Shown here: piece after piece, positions 19,582 through 21,910 of the stretch
Layout: the number at the start of each line of letters is the position of its first letter
Position numbering within the stretch: position 1 is the first letter of the stretch
From: a virus
Strand: one strand, 5' to 3'
Length of the DNA stretch: 21,910 nucleotides
IMG/VR virus record: IMGVR_UViG_3300009438_000030
Coordinates: 1 to 21,910 of that record
Position numbers and translations under genes: made by a program
Notes under the pieces: model-generated
Database searches by the model: none
Seen by the model: the letters and a program-made list of their open reading frames with translations, nothing else
Told to the model about the DNA's origin: nothing

Positions 19582-21127
19582 CACCTCTGTAGACTTTACT
19601 CAAGAAGAAATCCAGCATATGTTGGATAATATTGACATGTTTAGCGTTGATGAGGCGGTAGAGATAGAGAAACTTGTCGATGAACTAGACAAACGGCGTA
19701 CAGTTAAAGCCGCACATGACGATTTAATCGAATTTTGTAAACTTATGCAGCCTGACTACCTAGTTGGGAAGCACCACCGCATGTTGGCCGACCTCCTAAT
19801 GGCCATCGAGCGAGGAGATAAGGATAGGGCGTGCGTAAACATACCACCCCGTCACGGCAAGTCTCAGCTTGTATCTATTTTTTACCCGGCGTGGTACCTA
19901 GGGCGTAACCCGGACAAAAAGGTTATGATGGTGTCACATACTACCGATCTGGCTGTGGACTTCGGACGTAAGGTGCGGAATATTATCGCCAGTGAAGCCT
20001 ACGCAGACATATTTCCTACAGTAAAGCTCGCCAGTGACTCTAAATCAGCCGGTCGCTGGAGTACTAGTGTGGGCGGGGAGTACTACGCGTGTGGTGTTGG
20101 ATCAGCTCTAGCGGGCCGTGGTGCGCATTTACTGCTTGTAGACGACCCACACTCTGAGCAAGACGTGATTAACGGCAACTTTATTGTCTTTGAGAAGGCA
20201 TATGAGTGGTTCACATTCGGTGCTCGTACCCGTCTGATGCCGGGGGGTAGTGTGGCTATTATCCAGACACGATGGCATATGGACGACCTAACAGGGCGTG
20301 TTGTGAAGGATATGGCTCAGAACGAGCGTGCGGATCAGTATGAGGTCATTGAGTTCCCTGCAATACTAGATATAGACGACAAAGAGACAGGGAAGCCGGT
20401 ACAGAAGCCCCTGTGGCCCGAGTTCTTTGACCTCGAGGCGCTACTACGTACCAAGGCATCAATGCCTACGTTCCAGTGGAATGCTCAGTATCAGCAACAA
20501 CCCACCGCCGAAGAGGCCGCGCTAGTAAAAAGAGAGTGGTGGAATGAGTGGGATGCCGAGCGACCCCCGCCCTGCGAATATATAATTATGTCTTTGGACT
20601 CCGCAGCCGAAAAACACAACCGTGCCGACTATACGGCGTTGACTACGTGGGGAGTGTTCCTTAATGAGGAGACTTCGGCGTATAATATAATCTTGCTTAA
20701 CAGCATAAAAGAGCGTATGGAGTTCCACGAGCTAAAAGAGTTGGCTATGGATCAGTACACGGAGTGGGAACCAGATGCTTTTATAGTAGAGAAAAAGAGT
20801 TCCGGTGTAGCGTTGTACCAAGAAATGCGACGTATGGGCTTACTTGTACAAGAATATACCCCCCATAGAGGTTCTGGTGATAAACTAGCACGTCTAAACT
20901 CTGTATCCGACATCGTGCAATCTGGGTTAGTATGGGTTCCACAAACTAGATGGGCAGAGGAAGTAGTAGAAGAGATCGCAGGGTTTCCCTTTATGAGCCA
21001 TGACGATCTGGTGGATTCCACAGTTATGGCACTTATGCGGTTCAGACAAGGCGGATTTATACGACTACCTACTGATGAGCCAGAAGAAATTAAATATTTT
21101 AAACGACGCGGAAGCGGGTTTTATTAA
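19568..21127 (+). CDS. terL: Terminase large subunit
   Basis: 519 aa with both enzyme domains. ATPase: Walker A PPRHGKS (93-99), Walker B LLLVDD (188-193), coupling motif IIQTRWH (231-237). Nuclease (RNase H-like fold): D344 in MSLDSA, E408 in IVEKKSS, and SHDDLVDS (478-484) with D479, D480 and D483. This is the motor that packages DNA into the prohead and cuts it, docking on the portal encoded next (12 bases downstream). An N-terminal ~45-residue acidic helical extension precedes the usual KAAHDDLIEFCKLM start of the domain. The ATG lies within the upstream 78-aa gene. Essentially certain. Confidence 0.97.
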   Translation: MTAPSTSVDFTQEEIQHMLDNIDMFSVDEAVEIEKLVDELDKRRTVKAAHDDLIEFCKLMQPDYLVGKHHRMLADLLMAIERGDKDRACVNIPPRHGKSQLVSIFYPAWYLGRNPDKKVMMVSHTTDLAVDFGRKVRNIIASEAYADIFPTVKLASDSKSAGRWSTSVGGEYYACGVGSALAGRGAHLLLVDDPHSEQDVINGNFIVFEKAYEWFTFGARTRLMPGGSVAIIQTRWHMDDLTGRVVKDMAQNERADQYEVIEFPAILDIDDKETGKPVQKPLWPEFFDLEALLRTKASMPTFQWNAQYQQQPTAEEAALVKREWWNEWDAERPPPCEYIIMSLDSAAEKHNRADYTALTTWGVFLNEETSAYNIILLNSIKERMEFHELKELAMDQYTEWEPDAFIVEKKSSGVALYQEMRRMGLLVQEYTPHRGSGDKLARLNSVSDIVQSGLVWVPQTRWAEEVVEEIAGFPFMSHDDLVDSTVMALMRFRQGGFIRLPTDEPEEIKYFKRRGSGFY

Positions 21128-21138
21128 GAGGTTAGATC

Positions 21139-21910
21139 ATGGCAATTGAGAAAGGTATCTACGCCGCACCAGAAAGCATAGAAGACGTAGAAGTAGAAGA
21201 AGCGGACATGGAAGCGGACTTGTCTATCGAGATAGTTGATCCTGAAATGGTAACTTTATCCGACGGTAGTATGGAGATCACCCTGATCCCTGACGCTAAC
21301 GAGACTGACCTAATGGCGTTTGATGCTAACTTGGTGGACGCACTTGACGAAGGACTCTTAAACGAGTTATCAGGTGAGTTAATAGGTATGGTTGACGCAG
21401 ACGTGGACAGCCGTAAAGACTGGGCTGAAACATACGTTAAAGGGCTAGACATCCTAGGGTTTAAGTACGAAGAGCGTACGACTCCTTGGCAGGGCGCATG
21501 TGGCGTGAACTCTACAGTTCTAGCCGAGGCAGCTATCCGGTTCCAAGCAGAGACCATGAGTGAGACTTTCCCTGCGCAAGGGCCAGTAAAGGTAAAGGTT
21601 TTAGGTAAAGAGACTAAAGAGAAGCTAGAAGCAGCAGAACGTGTAAAAGCGGACATGAACTATGAGCTTACAGAGAACATGGTGGAGTACCGTCCAGAAC
21701 ACGAGAGAATGCTATATAGCCTAGGACTTGCAGGATCGGCGTTTAAGAAGGTTTACTTCGACCCCAATATAGGTAGACAAGCCGCTATCTATATCCCAGC
21801 AGAAGACGTTATCGTGCCTTACGGCGCATCTAACATCGAATCCGCCGAGCGCGTTACCCATGTAATGCGTAAAACCAAGAACGAAATAATGAAGCTGCAA
21901 GTGAGCGGCT
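21139..21910 (+). CDS. Portal protein, partial (N-terminal 257 residues)
   Basis: The ATG at 21139 has AGAGG 8 bases upstream and follows terL by 11 bases. The frame is open to the window end. The N-terminal ~75 residues are very acidic (ESIEDVEVEEADMEADL). They are followed by portal-like segments: SRKDWAETYVKGLDILGFKY, TPWQGACGVNSTVLAEAAIR, FQAETMSETFP, HERMLYSLGLAGSAFKKVYF and AEDVIVPYGASNIESAERVT. These match portal proteins of marine tailed phages as I know them. It should form the dodecameric ring through which DNA is packaged by the terminase. The C-terminus is missing. A large antisense frame here is rejected. Confidence 0.85.
   Translation, partial: MAIEKGIYAAPESIEDVEVEEADMEADLSIEIVDPEMVTLSDGSMEITLIPDANETDLMAFDANLVDALDEGLLNELSGELIGMVDADVDSRKDWAETYVKGLDILGFKYEERTTPWQGACGVNSTVLAEAAIRFQAETMSETFPAQGPVKVKVLGKETKEKLEAAERVKADMNYELTENMVEYRPEHERMLYSLGLAGSAFKKVYFDPNIGRQAAIYIPAEDVIVPYGASNIESAERVTHVMRKTKNEIMKLQVSG

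Noticed and set aside
21159-21656. 165-aa minus-strand frame
   Set aside because: Lies wholly antisense to the portal gene, is Ser/Thr/Pro-rich shadow sequence, and has no convincing ribosome-binding site.

Overview
This window looks like the central part of a double-stranded DNA tailed-phage genome, or a close prophage or metagenomic relative. The support is a contiguous set of phage replication proteins (archaeo-eukaryotic-type primase-polymerase, T7 gp2.5-like single-stranded DNA-binding protein, SNF2-type helicase, Cas4/RecB-like nuclease, family A DNA polymerase, VRR-NUC nuclease) followed by a terminase large subunit and a portal protein. Genes are tightly packed with 1-14 base overlaps, and no rRNA, tRNA or cellular housekeeping gene is visible. 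The family set resembles uncultured marine tailed phages. The host cannot be read from the sequence.

Layout. Bases 1-12587 (minus strand) hold the replication and nucleic-acid-processing block. It runs leftward from small genes and two large unknown proteins (285 and 311 aa), through VRR-NUC, DUF3310, DNA polymerase, Cas4-like nuclease and helicase, to SSB and a primase that leaves the window at base 1. Bases 12587-16207 (minus strand) form an AAA+/VWA island: a 303-aa DUF3150-like protein, a 62-aa basic protein, a MoxR/CobS-like AAA+ ATPase, a 67-aa Cys-rich protein and a VWA-domain protein. Bases 16208-16951 are non-coding and dense with repeats: a consensus sigma-70 promoter, 10-bp phased TGTAC repeats, GTAACATT iterons in both orientations (a candidate replication origin), three degenerate direct repeats, and a terminator. 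Bases 16952-17697 carry a separate minus-strand unit of a 197-aa unknown protein plus a 36-aa membrane peptide. Bases 17698-18093 are a divergent intergenic region. From 18094 the plus strand carries a PD-(D/E)XK nuclease, then the packaging genes (terminase small-subunit candidate, 78-aa protein, large terminase) and the start of the portal gene.

Regulation is the most striking aspect. The perfect 18-bp palindrome TGTATACATATGTATACA occurs four times, all intergenic, between 15.0 and 17.9 kb. In two leaders (303-aa and AAA+ genes), and with a different perfect palindrome in a third (285-aa gene), it sits in a conserved module just ahead of a GGAGCAATA ribosome-binding segment. This suggests coordinated control of the AAA+/VWA island and neighbouring units.

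Several gene starts were moved from the longest frame because ribosome-binding sites or overlaps decide them. Five short genes of 36-57 aa were found by hand.
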